From contig NZ_JAGPXX010000001.1 in NCBI RefSeq assembly GCF_018070345.1, positions 310,001 through 374,000 of the forward strand: 64,000 nucleotides of DNA, written 5' to 3'. Positions within the stretch are counted from its first letter, which is position 1, and the number at the start of each line of letters is the position of its first letter. A program made the translations under genes and the position numbers. Below the pieces are notes generated by a model. It saw nothing but the letters and a program-made list of their open reading frames with translations, did not search any database and was not told where the DNA came from. Source of the DNA: Streptomyces sp. F63. GTDB lineage: Bacteria > Actinomycetota > Actinomycetes > Streptomycetales > Streptomycetaceae. This document shows positions 43,314 through 56,921 of this stretch, in pieces.

Positions 43314-44213
43314 CTACCCCAGAAGCTGCAGGGTGCGGACCCAGACCACCACGGCGATCACCAGCAGCACCGCCCCGCAGGTCAGCCACTGCACCAGCTC
43401 GCGCCGGCCTCGCGGGGCGTGCACCATGCCGAACGCCACGGCGGCACCGGCCACCAGACCGCCGATGTGCGCCTGCCAGGCGATATTGGCCCAGGTGAAG
43501 GTGATGAACAGGTTCAGCGCCAGCAGGATCGCCACCGGGCGCAGATCCTGGTTCATCCGCCGCATCAGCACGACCGTGGCGCCCAGCAGACCGAAGATGG
43601 CGCCGGAAGCGCCCAGCGACGGCTGGTTCTGAGCCGCGAGCAGATAGGACAGGGCGCTGCCGCCGAGGGCGGACAGCAGGTAGAGCGCCAGATAGCGGAC
43701 CCGGCCCAGAGCCGCTTCCAGTGGCCCGCCGAGCCACCACAGCCCGAGCATGTTGAACGCGATGTGCATCGGCTGCTCGTGCAGGAACGCCGAGGTCAGC
43801 AGTCGGTACCACTCGCCGTCCGCGACGCCGACCACCTCGCCGGTCCCCCGGTTCACGGCCAGGCCGATCATGTCGAGCGAGTCGATGAACCGGTCCTGGA
43901 TCACCAGGGCCGCGATCCAGACCGCCACGTTGACGGCCAGCAGGATCTTGGTCAGCAGCCGCGGGTCGGCGGCCTGCACTCCCCCGGCTATGGTGCGCGG
44001 CCGGTTGGCGCCGGGCGCATGCCCCGTACCGGAGCCGCTCCGCACGCAGTCCGGGCACTGGAAGCCCACCGAGGCACTGATCATGCAGTCCGGGCAGATG
44101 GGCCGCTCACAGCGGACACAGCTGATGCCGGTCTCGCGGCCCGGGTGCCGGTAGCAGCTGGGCAGGCCGCTCTCGGCCGCGGGCCGTTCCGGACTTCCCG
44201 GCGCCTGCTCCAT
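43314..44213 (-). CDS. Rhomboid family intramembrane serine protease with N-terminal zinc ribbon
   Basis: 299 aa, ATG at 44213 behind GAGGGGGAACG. Residues 20-57 have a Cys/His cluster (CYRHPGRETGISCVRCERPI, CPDC, CPDCV) like a B-box zinc finger. About seven membrane segments follow with HEQPMHIAFNML, the catalytic Ser in GASGAIFG and His in WQAHIGGLVAG. Substrate unknown. Confidence 0.93.
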   Translation of the reverse strand: MEQAPGSPERPAAESGLPSCYRHPGRETGISCVRCERPICPDCMISASVGFQCPDCVRSGSGTGHAPGANRPRTIAGGVQAADPRLLTKILLAVNVAVWIAALVIQDRFIDSLDMIGLAVNRGTGEVVGVADGEWYRLLTSAFLHEQPMHIAFNMLGLWWLGGPLEAALGRVRYLALYLLSALGGSALSYLLAAQNQPSLGASGAIFGLLGATVVLMRRMNQDLRPVAILLALNLFITFTWANIAWQAHIGGLVAGAAVAFGMVHAPRGRRELVQWLTCGAVLLVIAVVVWVRTLQLLG

Positions 44214-44238
44214 CGTTCCCCCTCGCTCCGGCGGGTGC

Positions 44239-44304
44239 TGCGGTTGTTGCGGTCCTGCGGTTGTTGCGGCCCTGCGGGTGTGCGGTCCTGCGGGTGGTGC
44301 TGCC
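44239..44304. repeat. Short imperfect tandem repeat
   Basis: Four imperfect copies of a 16-17 bp unit; the first two are TGCGGTTGTTGCGGTCC (44239-44255) and TGCGGTTGTTGCGGCCC (44256-44272). In the 131-bp gap upstream of the rhomboid gene. Confidence 0.7.
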
Positions 44305-44344
44305 GTACGGCGGTGCGGCGCCCCGGATTCCGCCGGACGCCGTT

Positions 44345-44878
44345 TCAGCCCTCGCGGGTCTCCACGACGACCGATTCGATCACCACGTCCTGCACCGGGC
44401 GGTCGGTGCGCGGGTTGGTGGGGAGCGCCGCGATGGCGTCCACGACCTTCTGCCCCTCCGGGTTCGCGACCTCGCCGAAGATGGTGTGCTTGTTCGTCAG
44501 CCACGCGGTGGGCGAGACGGTGACGAAGAACTGCGAACCGTTGGTGCCCGGGCCGGCGTTGGCCATGGCCAGCAGGTAGGGACGGTCGAACGAGAGGTCC
44601 GGGTGGAACTCGTCCCCGAACTCGTAGCCCGGACCACCCGTGCCGTTCCCCAGCGGGTCCCCGCCCTGGATCATGAAGCCGCTGATGACCCGGTGGAAGA
44701 CCGTGCCGTCGTAGAGGCGGTCGGTGGTCTTCTTGCCGGTCCGGGGGTGCGTCCACTCACGCTCGCCCCGGGCGAGCTCGACGAAGTTCTTGACCGTCTT
44801 CGGGGCGTGGTTCGGCAGCAGCCGCACCTCGATGTCTCCGTGGTTGGTCTTCAGGGTGGCGTAGAGCTGCTCGGCCAC
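44345..44878 (-). CDS. Cyclophilin-type peptidyl-prolyl cis-trans isomerase
   Basis: 177 aa from the GTG at 44878 (GGAAGG 7 nt upstream). Cyclophilin core: FHRVISGFMIQGGDP, GPGTNGSQFFV and HTIFGEV, containing the catalytic Arg and the Phe/Met pocket. No signal peptide, so a cytoplasmic proline isomerase aiding protein folding. Confidence 0.95.
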   Translation of the reverse strand: MAEQLYATLKTNHGDIEVRLLPNHAPKTVKNFVELARGEREWTHPRTGKKTTDRLYDGTVFHRVISGFMIQGGDPLGNGTGGPGYEFGDEFHPDLSFDRPYLLAMANAGPGTNGSQFFVTVSPTAWLTNKHTIFGEVANPEGQKVVDAIAALPTNPRTDRPVQDVVIESVVVETREG

Positions 44879-45058
44879 GATCTGCCTTCCGTAGTTCTCA
44901 CTGACGCCTCCGATCCTCCCACGCCCCGCCCCGCCGCGACGAGCAGCCGCCGTTCCGGCCGCCTCCCGGCACCCCACCCGGATGCGCGTCACCGCGTGCC
45001 GCGCCCCGGCACCGCGGGCATGATCTCTCTTCGGGTGGATAGGCGAACTGCGTCCCTA

Positions 45059-45074
45059 CTGGGGGATCCCCCAG
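45059..45074. promoter_or_regulatory. Perfect 16-bp palindrome upstream of the DUF5324 gene
   Basis: CTGGGGGATCCCCCAG, 34 bp before the start at 45109, in the 230-bp divergent gap with the cyclophilin gene. Possible operator. Confidence 0.4.
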
Positions 45075-45108
45075 GCACCCGTGTTCCACCACCGAGGAGG
45101 AGGATCCC

Positions 45109-45855
45109 GTGACACGCATGGACAGCGTGCGCGCCGCGACCGACACCGCGAAGGACAGCGTGCTGCACGCAGCGGAGGTGGTGGCGCCGTACGCCGGCAC
45201 GGCCAGGCACCAGGCCGCGCACTACGCGCAGGAGGCCCGGGCCAAGCTGGCGCCGAAGGTGTCGCAGGCCGCGCAGCAGGCCCGCAGCACCGCCCGCGCG
45301 CAGTACGGCGCGCTGCAGCCCCGGATCGAGCAGGCGCGGGGCTCGCTGCCGCCCAAGGTCGACCTGGCGGCCCAGAAGGCGGTGACCCGGGCGCGAGAGA
45401 CCGCCCGCCATGCCGCCGACTACGCCGTACCGCGGGTCGAGCACGCCCTGGCCGACGCCGTCGCCGCGGCCGAGCCGGCCCGTGCCGAGGCCGCCGCGCG
45501 CAGTGCCGCGGCGGTGGCGGCGATCCGCGGGCAGGTCACCGCCGCGGAGATCCGGAAACTGGTGAGGAAGCGGGAGCGCCGCGCCCGCAACGGCCGCGCC
45601 GCGAAGCGCCTGCTGGTGCTGGGCGCCCTGGCGGGCGCCGCGGTCGCCGCCTGGAAGTGGTGGGACAAGCAGGCCAACCCCGACTGGCTGGTCGAGCCGC
45701 CCGCCGCCACCGAGCTCGGCGAGCGGGCGCCCCTGGCGTCCGCCGACGACACCGAGCAGGCCAAGCTGGACGCCGAGCTCCAGTCGCACCAGGCCGGCGT
45801 CGCGGACGGCGAGGCGGGCGGCGGGAGCGCCGCGGAGAGCGACGAGAAGCGCTGA
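45109..45855 (+). CDS. DUF5324 family protein
   Basis: 248 aa, GTG start. Ala/Arg-rich helical protein with apolipoprotein-like amphipathic repeats (residues 5-140), a basic patch RKRERRARNGRAAKR, one hydrophobic segment (LLVLGALAGAAVAAWKWW) and an acidic tail. Widespread hypothetical protein in Streptomyces beside tRNA-Ala. Function unknown. Confidence 0.85.
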   Translation: MTRMDSVRAATDTAKDSVLHAAEVVAPYAGTARHQAAHYAQEARAKLAPKVSQAAQQARSTARAQYGALQPRIEQARGSLPPKVDLAAQKAVTRARETARHAADYAVPRVEHALADAVAAAEPARAEAAARSAAAVAAIRGQVTAAEIRKLVRKRERRARNGRAAKRLLVLGALAGAAVAAWKWWDKQANPDWLVEPPAATELGERAPLASADDTEQAKLDAELQSHQAGVADGEAGGGSAAESDEKR

Positions 45856-45890
45856 GCCGGTGTGCGCCCCGCGCGGCCGGCAGGGAAGCG

Positions 45891-45923
45891 GAACGGCGGG
45901 AGACATCAGGTCTCCCGCCGTTC
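45891..45923. terminator. Bidirectional terminator
   Basis: 14-bp perfect stem (45891-45904 with 45910-45923), arm GAACGGCGGGAGAC, between the DUF5324 gene and the convergent tRNA-Ala. Confidence 0.85.
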
Positions 45924-45932
45924 GTCGTGCGG

Positions 45933-46005
45933 TGGAGCCTAGGGGAGTCGAACCCCTGACATCTGCCATGCAAAGACAGCGCTCTACCAACTGAGCTAAG
46001 GCCCC
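45933..46005 (-). tRNA. tRNA-Ala (anticodon TGC)
   Basis: 73 nt: acceptor GGGGCCT with AGGCTCC, anticodon loop CTTTGCATG (TGC), T-arm AGGGGTTCGACTCCCCT. CCA not encoded. Typical position near tRNA-Ile and gyrA in Streptomyces. Confidence 0.97.
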
Positions 46006-46169
46006 GGGCCGGTGAACCCCCCGCCGCGCGACGGCGCGTCGACGGTGTCCGCCGCCACAAGAGTACCGGGTCCGCGGAGTGATCCCGTCAAAGGACCGCA
46101 GACTCCCGATCCTCCGTCCCGCTCCCTAGGATGGCGGCGCGAGGTTCGCAGCAGCGAAGGGGAGTCGCC

Positions 46170-46721
46170 ATGGAAGCAGCACAGCAGGAAGCCACCGCCA
46201 GAGCCCGCGAGATGCAGCGGAGCTGGTACGGGGAACCGCTGGGGGCGCTCTTCCGGCGGCTGATCGACGATCTCGGGCTCAACCAGGCCCGGCTCGCCGC
46301 TGTCCTGGGACTCTCGGCGCCCATGCTGTCGCAGCTCATGAGCGGTCAGCGGGCGAAGATCGGCAACCCGGCGGTCGTGCAGCGGGTGCAGGCGCTGCAG
46401 GAACTGGCCGCGCAGGTCGCGGGCGGCAGCGTCAGCGCCGCCGAGGCCGCCGAACGCATGGAGGAGATCAAGCGGAGTTCCGGCGGCTCGGTGCTCACTC
46501 CCACCGGATCGCAGTCGACCTCCAGTTCCGGGGCTCCCACCGTGCGCCGGGTGGTGCGCGAGATCCAGTCACTGCTGCGTTCCGTCGCCGCCGCCGGCGA
46601 CATCATCGAAGCCGCGGACGCCCTCGCCCCCTCGCAGCCCGAACTCGCCGAATTCCTCCGGGTGTACGGTGCCGGGCGGACCGCCGAGGCGGTCGCCCAC
46701 TACGAGGCGCACCAGAGCTGA
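46170..46721 (+). CDS. HTH DNA-binding protein
   Basis: 183 aa from ATG 46170 (AAGGGGAG upstream). Residues 35-65 form a helix-turn-helix (LNQARLAAVLGLSAPMLSQL), followed by a helical region and an Ala-rich C-terminus with APTVRRVVREIQSLLR. Conserved next to the membrane kinase downstream (29-bp gap); likely a DNA-binding partner or substrate, unproven. Confidence 0.85.
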   Translation: MEAAQQEATARAREMQRSWYGEPLGALFRRLIDDLGLNQARLAAVLGLSAPMLSQLMSGQRAKIGNPAVVQRVQALQELAAQVAGGSVSAAEAAERMEEIKRSSGGSVLTPTGSQSTSSSGAPTVRRVVREIQSLLRSVAAAGDIIEAADALAPSQPELAEFLRVYGAGRTAEAVAHYEAHQS

Positions 46722-46750
46722 CCGGCCGGTCCGCGAGGGGAGGCGGCACG

Positions 46751-48259
46751 ATGGGTGAGGTCTTCGCGGGACGGTACGAGCTGGTCGATCCGATCGGCCG
46801 GGGCGGGGCCGGCGCCGTCTGGCGCGCCTGGGACCACCGCAGGCGCCGCTATGTCGCCGCCAAGGTGCTCCAGCAGAGCGACGCCCACACGCTGCTGCGC
46901 TTCGTACGGGAACAGGCACTGCGCATCGACCACCCGCATGTGCTGGCCCCGGCCAGCTGGGCCGCGGACGACGACAAGGTCCTGTTCACCATGGACCTGG
47001 TGCGCGGCGGTTCGCTGGCCCACCTCATCGGCGACTACGGGCCGCTGCCGCCCCGGTACGTCTGCCTGCTGCTGGACCAGTTGCTCTCCGGGCTGACCGC
47101 GGTGCACGCCGAGGGCGTCATCCACCGGGACATCAAGCCGGCCAACGTCCTGCTGGAGGCCACCGGCACCCGGCGGCCGCATCTGCGCCTCTCCGACTTC
47201 GGCATCGCCCTGCGCAAGGGGGAGCCCCGGCTGACGGAGACCGACTACGTGGTCGGCACCCCCGGCTATTTCGCGCCCGAGCAGATGCTGGGCGCGGAAC
47301 CGGACTTCCCCGCCGACCTGTTCGCGACCGGCCTGCTGGCGCTCTATCTGCTGACGGGGCGCAAGCCCGACGCCCAGGCGCTCGTCGAGCGGTTCGCGGA
47401 GCACGGCGTTCCGGGCGCCCCCGAGGAGGTCCCGGAGCCGCTCTGGCAGGTGCTGACGGGTCTGCTGCAGCCGGACCCCGGTGCCCGGTTCCGTACCGCC
47501 ACGGGTGCGCGCAAGGCCCTGGCCGCCGCGGTCGACCTGCTGCCGGAGGGGGATGCGGACGGGGAGGCGGTGGAGGTCTTCGACCAACTGGGCCCACTGC
47601 CCGAGGAGTTCGGGCCCCAGGGCCCGTTACGGGAGCGGCACGCCGCACCGGCGGCCTCCGGGACCGGCGGGCCTGCGGCCACCGCGGCGCCGTCCTCGGT
47701 GACGGACACGGGGAGTTTCACCCTGGCGCCTCCGGCACGCTCCGCCGGGGACCCGCGGCCGGTCACGCCACGGGGGCCGGACGCCCCGGCCACACCACCG
47801 GCCACACCACCGGCGCCGGCCCAGACTCCGCCCCCGGCCCCGACTACGGCCCCGGCCCCGGTCTCCACGCCGACCCCGGCGCCGTTCCCGCTTCCGGTCG
47901 CGGCCCCCGGTTCCACGCCGCCGGCCGCTCCCGGCCCGCCCGTCGGACCGCCCCGCCACGGCCATGCGGGCCCGTTCCCCCCTGCGGTCCCGCCCGGATC
48001 CCCCGGAACGCCCGGATCCCCCGGCTTCTCCGGATCCCCCGGCTTCTCCCAGGCGGCCACCGCCGACATACCGCGCGACTACGCCGTCACGGGCCCGTAC
48101 ACCGCTCCCGGTACCCCCGCGGCCGCCGCGCCCCGCCCGCCGGCTCACCGCGCGCACGCGCGGCGGCGGCCGGGACCGCCCGCGAGGGTGGTCGTCCCGG
48201 TGCTCGTCCTGGCGCTGCTGTGCTACGCGGTGGGCATCTGGGCCCTGACCGCCGGGTGA
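46751..48259 (+). CDS. Membrane-anchored Ser/Thr protein kinase
   Basis: 502 aa. Kinase domain residues 5-265: GRGGAGAVWRA, AAKVL lysine, HRDIKPANVLL, SDFGIAL, GTPGYFAPEQ. A 200-residue Pro/Ala/Gly linker with [23 protein letters not shown] repeats follows, then one C-terminal membrane segment (VVVPVLVLALLCYAVGIWAL) and a tiny outside tail with no sensor domain. Converges on the next gene with 1 bp between stops. Confidence 0.93.
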   Translation: MGEVFAGRYELVDPIGRGGAGAVWRAWDHRRRRYVAAKVLQQSDAHTLLRFVREQALRIDHPHVLAPASWAADDDKVLFTMDLVRGGSLAHLIGDYGPLPPRYVCLLLDQLLSGLTAVHAEGVIHRDIKPANVLLEATGTRRPHLRLSDFGIALRKGEPRLTETDYVVGTPGYFAPEQMLGAEPDFPADLFATGLLALYLLTGRKPDAQALVERFAEHGVPGAPEEVPEPLWQVLTGLLQPDPGARFRTATGARKALAAAVDLLPEGDADGEAVEVFDQLGPLPEEFGPQGPLRERHAAPAASGTGGPAATAAPSSVTDTGSFTLAPPARSAGDPRPVTPRGPDAPATPPATPPAPAQTPPPAPTTAPAPVSTPTPAPFPLPVAAPGSTPPAAPGPPVGPPRHGHAGPFPPAVPPGSPGTPGSPGFSGSPGFSQAATADIPRDYAVTGPYTAPGTPAAAAPRPPAHRAHARRRPGPPARVVVPVLVLALLCYAVGIWALTAG

Positions 48260-48260
48260 G

Positions 48261-49769
48261 TCAGGGGCGGGGCATCTGCCCGTAACGGCCACCGTGCTGC
48301 TCCGGCGGTGCGCCGTCCGCTCCCGGCGGGCCTCCCGGCAGCGGATGCCCCGGCCGCTGTCCCGGTACCGGCCGGTGCGGGCCCCCGGCGGGCGGGTCGG
48401 TGGCGGTGACGGCGGTGACGGTTTCGCCCGGGCGGCGCCGGACGGCCAGGGTCCAGGCCGCGAGTCCCAGCAGCAGGACCGTGCCGGCGCCGATGCCCGC
48501 GAACCCGACGGCCCGCAGCGGGCCGTCCCGCTCCCCGGTCCCGTCCTCGTCCGCGGCCGTGCCGTCCGGCGCCGCTGCCCTGCCCTCCGCGGCCCGTTCC
48601 CGGTCCTCGCCGGTGACGGCGAATCCCGCCGCGGCCGCGTCGCCGTCATAGGCCGGCCCCGGCTGCGGCTCGCCCTCCACGGTGAGCCGGAGGGTGAGGT
48701 CCAGGCCGCCCTTCACGTACGCGGCCGCTTCGGGGGTCAGGCCCACCGACAGGTAGTACCAGCCGGCGAAGCACATCTCCCCGACCTTGGCGGTACCGCT
48801 GAACCGGTGGCCGAACGCGGCGGGCACGGTGGTGAACCCCAGCGTCTTCGGCTGCCCGTCGAAGGCCGTCCCCTGGTCGTGGACGGGGGCGCGGGCGGTG
48901 TTGTGGAGCCGCAGCAGCACTCCGCCGCCGAGGTGGGGGACGCGGCCGCCGGCGGTTTCGGCACCGGCCAGTTCCGCGGCGACGCCGAGCCGCCGGCCCC
49001 AGTCGACGGGGACCTTGTAGAAGAGCGTCTCGCCCGGCTCCAGGCGGTCCCTCCACACCCCCCGGCCGGTGGCGGCGGCGTCGTTGAACCCGGTGCCGCC
49101 CCGCACCCGCCGCGGAAGACCGCCGGGGTCGGCGGGGGGCTCGGTGCTCCACGCCGCTCCGCCGGGCGCTGCGGTGGCACCACCGGTCACTCCGGGCTCC
49201 GCCAGGAAGGAGATCTCCAGCGGCCAGTCGCCCGGTCCGGAGGCCGCGCCGCCGGTCCGCTTCACCAGGAACAGATACTCACCGGCCCGCTGGCAGCTCG
49301 CGTTGGGCCGGACCAGGCGCGAGGCGGTGGCGGCGACCGGCAGGCCGAAGCCGCCGGCACCGGCCGTGCCGCGCATGCCGTCGCACCGGGCCCCGTCCGC
49401 ACTCAGCAGCGTCGCCTCGATGCCGGTGTCGAACGCCGCCCCACCGGTGGGCGGGAGGGCAGCGACCGCGGAGAGATGGGCGTTGGACTCCTCGTCCAGC
49501 CGCACCCGGTAGAACAGGGTCTGGCCCGCGCCGATCGTGTCCGTGTAGACGTGGCGGGCCTTCAGCTCCGGGGCGCCGCTGCCGCTCGTGGCACCCCGGG
49601 TCCGCTCGGCGTTCCGCGCGGTCCGGTAGGCCGACGCGGAATCGCCCGGGCCGTCGGCGGCCGCCGCGACGGACGGCCCCGGGGCCGGTAAGGGCCCGCA
49701 CAGCACCGCCGGCGCGCACAGCGCCGCCACCGCGGCCCAACGGAGCCGCGTCCCCGAGCGTTGCCTCAT
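48261..49769 (-). CDS. Exported membrane-anchored protein of unknown function
   Basis: 502 aa. Signal peptide (residues 1-37), a long extracytoplasmic region containing two similar blocks (GAGQTLFYRVRLDEESNAHL and PGETLFYKVPVDWGRRLGVA) that look like repeated beta-sandwich domains with Cys pairs, one membrane segment (AVGFAGIGAGTVLLLGLAAW) and a Pro/Gly cytoplasmic tail. Convergent with the kinase gene, so possibly functionally linked. I do not recognise a characterised family. Confidence 0.8.
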   Translation of the reverse strand: MRQRSGTRLRWAAVAALCAPAVLCGPLPAPGPSVAAAADGPGDSASAYRTARNAERTRGATSGSGAPELKARHVYTDTIGAGQTLFYRVRLDEESNAHLSAVAALPPTGGAAFDTGIEATLLSADGARCDGMRGTAGAGGFGLPVAATASRLVRPNASCQRAGEYLFLVKRTGGAASGPGDWPLEISFLAEPGVTGGATAAPGGAAWSTEPPADPGGLPRRVRGGTGFNDAAATGRGVWRDRLEPGETLFYKVPVDWGRRLGVAAELAGAETAGGRVPHLGGGVLLRLHNTARAPVHDQGTAFDGQPKTLGFTTVPAAFGHRFSGTAKVGEMCFAGWYYLSVGLTPEAAAYVKGGLDLTLRLTVEGEPQPGPAYDGDAAAAGFAVTGEDRERAAEGRAAAPDGTAADEDGTGERDGPLRAVGFAGIGAGTVLLLGLAAWTLAVRRRPGETVTAVTATDPPAGGPHRPVPGQRPGHPLPGGPPGADGAPPEQHGGRYGQMPRP

Positions 49770-49985
49770 CGCACGACACCCCTCCGTCGTCCCCCGGGCC
49801 GTCCCCGCCCCACCCCGGCCGTACGAGCAGGAAGCCTACGGCGGTGCGACGCGTCGGCGGGCGGTATGGCCGGCGACCGCGTATCGCGCCCCCGGTCTCT
49901 TCCGAACCGGCCACGGCGATTTGCTCTTGCACAATATTAATTCGCGAGAGCAACTTCAAGGGGTGGGTGGCGGCCGGGCAGCACG

Positions 49986-50016
49986 GAGCCCCGGCCGCTC
50001 ACGGCGGCCGGGGCTC
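49986..50016 (-). terminator. Hairpin terminator after DLW-39 gene
   Basis: 13-bp perfect stem (49986-49998 with 50004-50016), arm GAGCCCCGGCCGC, 20 bp past the stop codon. Confidence 0.8.
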
Positions 50017-50036
50017 GTACAGGCTTGGCGTCGGTC

Positions 50037-50177
50037 TCACACACCGGAACCCGAACCTGCGGGCACGGAGTCGGTCGCCTCCGTCCACAGATCCTGCTCG
50101 GCGCGATCCGCCTGGATCTGGCGGTACACGAGGAGCCCGCCGATGGCGGCCAGTGCGACCAGGAGCAGCTTTTTCAC
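50037..50177 (-). CDS. DLW-39 family small protein
   Basis: 46 aa, GTG start: MKKLLLVALAAIGGLLVYRQ, then an acidic segment with the hallmark EQDLW and a Ser/Gly tail. One membrane helix. Conserved in actinobacteria beside tRNA-Ile and gyrA; function unknown. Confidence 0.9.
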   Translation of the reverse strand: MKKLLLVALAAIGGLLVYRQIQADRAEQDLWTEATDSVPAGSGSGV

Positions 50178-50300
50178 CGCGCTACCTCGTCCTTCTTGAC
50201 GTAGGGGACCTCTGCCGCCCGACTATACACACGGCCGATACCGATCGGTGACCTCCGCCCGGCCCCCCGGACCGCCCAACCCGTTCCCGGGACACACGAG

Positions 50301-50332
50301 ATCGGCCCGGACGGGATCCCGTCCGGGCCGAT
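50301..50332 (-). terminator. Terminator of tRNA-Ile (32-bp perfect palindrome)
   Basis: ATCGGCCCGGACGGGA followed directly by its reverse complement, 10 bp past the tRNA-Ile 3' end. It has no loop as DNA; the RNA would fold as a hairpin with a short loop. Confidence 0.8.
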
Positions 50333-50341
50333 GCACAGGAG

Positions 50342-50415
50342 TGGGGCTAACAGGACTTGAACCTGTGGCCTCTTCCTTATCAGGGAAGCGCTCTAACCGT
50401 CTGAGCTATAGCCCC
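50342..50415 (-). tRNA. tRNA-Ile (anticodon GAT)
   Basis: 74 nt: acceptor GGGGCTA with TAGCCCC, anticodon loop CCTGATAAGG (GAT), T-arm ACAGGTTCAAGTCCTGT. CCA not encoded. Confidence 0.97.
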
Positions 50416-50496
50416 GCGCGCTGCCCCTGAAGATTAGCGCACACGGGGCCCGGTCCCAAAATCGGTTAGCCGGTGGTGGGGCGCCCCCGCCCGCCG

Positions 50497-51210
50497 CTAC
50501 TCGTCCTCCGCCAGCGTCACCTCGACACCGCCGACGAAACCGGCCGACAGGTTGTAGACGAAAGCGCCCAGCGTGGCCAGAGCCGTCGCCAGCACCACAT
50601 CGATCACCGCGATGATCGAGGTGAACATCAGCACCCTCGGCAGTGACAGGAACGACTCCAGGTCGAAACCGCCACCGCCGCCCTCACCGGACTGCGTCGC
50701 CTGCCCGATCGCCGTGCCGACCGTGCTGAACACCCCCATGGCGTCCAGCACCATCCACAGCACCGCCACCGCGATGATGGTGCAGATGCCCAGCGCGATG
50801 GACAGCAGGAAGCCGACCTTCATCACCGACCACGGGTCCGCCTTCGCGACCCGCAGCCGCGCCTTGCGCGTCCGCGGGACGGTACGGGCCCCCGCGCCGG
50901 TGCGGGGTCTGCGCACCGGCTGCCCCGGCGCCTGCGACGGGACCGCGACGGGCGGCTGCCCCACCTCACCCGGCGACGCGTAGGCCTGCGGCGGGTGGTA
51001 CGGCTCCGCCGGCTGCTGCGGATAGGGCTGACGCGTGTCCGTCACAGCGGCGGATCCCCCTTGGTGCGTACCCGCCGGATACGAGACGGCCCACGGGGGG
51101 TCGCCCGCCGCGGCGGGGCCGCGGGCACCGCCCGTCCCGGTGGCCCCGGGGGCGATGTGCCGCCCCTCGGCCTCCGCGCCACCCGCGCCGGCGCCCGTGG
51201 CTCCACTCAC
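50497..51210 (-). CDS. DUF3566 family membrane protein
   Basis: 237 aa, GTG start 3 nt after the gyrA stop. A 110-residue Pro/Gly/Ala disordered N-terminus, then the DUF3566 domain with two membrane segments (FLLSIALGICTIIAVAVLWMV and TSIIAVIDVVLATALATLGAF). Always found after gyrA in actinobacteria; likely co-transcribed. Function unknown. Confidence 0.92.
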   Translation of the reverse strand: MSGATGAGAGGAEAEGRHIAPGATGTGGARGPAAAGDPPWAVSYPAGTHQGGSAAVTDTRQPYPQQPAEPYHPPQAYASPGEVGQPPVAVPSQAPGQPVRRPRTGAGARTVPRTRKARLRVAKADPWSVMKVGFLLSIALGICTIIAVAVLWMVLDAMGVFSTVGTAIGQATQSGEGGGGGFDLESFLSLPRVLMFTSIIAVIDVVLATALATLGAFVYNLSAGFVGGVEVTLAEDE

Positions 51211-51213
51211 GGC

Positions 51214-53853
<2,640 letters not shown>

Positions 53854-53950
53854 GGCAGTTCAGAAGTCCTTTCGAGGTACGGCGCGGGAGCACCGGCCCG
53901 GTTGCGGGGCCGGTGCCGCGCCGGAGGCCGGAGGCGGATGCCGGGATGCG

Positions 53951-56336
<2,386 letters not shown>

Positions 56337-56921
56337 TCAGCCGTAGGTGTCCCCGGGCCCCCTGCTGCCCGGGGCACGCAGCGGTCCGTAGCCCTGGCGG
56401 GACCCGCTCCCCGGGCCCAGAACCTTGATCAGCCGGACCGTGCCCCGGCCCAGGTCCCCATTGAGCCGGGCCACCAACTGCGGTGCCAGCAAACGAAGTT
56501 GGGTTGCCCACGCGGTCGAGTCGCAGCGCACCGTCAGCACCCGCGACTCCTCGTCGTACCGCTCCGGCGCGCAGTGCTGCGCCACCTCCGGGCCGACGAT
56601 CTGCGGCCAGCGGCCCATCACCCCGCCCACCGCCGCGGGGGCCTCCCAGCCCCGGTCGGTGATCAGGCGGTCGATCGCCGCACCCAGCGGCAGCGGATCC
56701 CGGCCGTCGGCCCGCGCCCCCGAGCGCAGACCGCCGCGGCGGGCCTGTTTCCTCTGCTGGGCGGCCGCGCCCCGGGCCCGGGCCTGCTCCTTCGCGGCAC
56801 GCAGCGCGACGCGGGCCAGATCGACCCCGGAGGGCTCCGGCCCCGCGGGGCGCTCCGCCGGCACCCCGGTCCCGTCCCGCCGGGCCGGTCCGCCTGTGCC
56901 GCGCGCCCCACCGCCCGTCAC
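56337..56921 (-). CDS. dciA: DUF721/DciA family protein (replicative helicase-associated)
   Basis: 194 aa, GTG start overlapping the recF stop. Disordered basic N-terminus, then the DUF721 fold: [30 protein letters not shown] and [20 protein letters not shown]. DciA is the ancestral bacterial partner that helps load DnaB helicase; the actinobacterial version sits between recF and gyrB. Confidence 0.88.
   Translation of the reverse strand: MTGGGARGTGGPARRDGTGVPAERPAGPEPSGVDLARVALRAAKEQARARGAAAQQRKQARRGGLRSGARADGRDPLPLGAAIDRLITDRGWEAPAAVGGVMGRWPQIVGPEVAQHCAPERYDEESRVLTVRCDSTAWATQLRLLAPQLVARLNGDLGRGTVRLIKVLGPGSGSRQGYGPLRAPGSRGPGDTYG

Noticed and set aside
44239..44304. CRISPR-like array
   Set aside because: The 16-17 bp units are contiguous with no spacers; a simple tandem repeat. 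No cas gene is present anywhere in the window.
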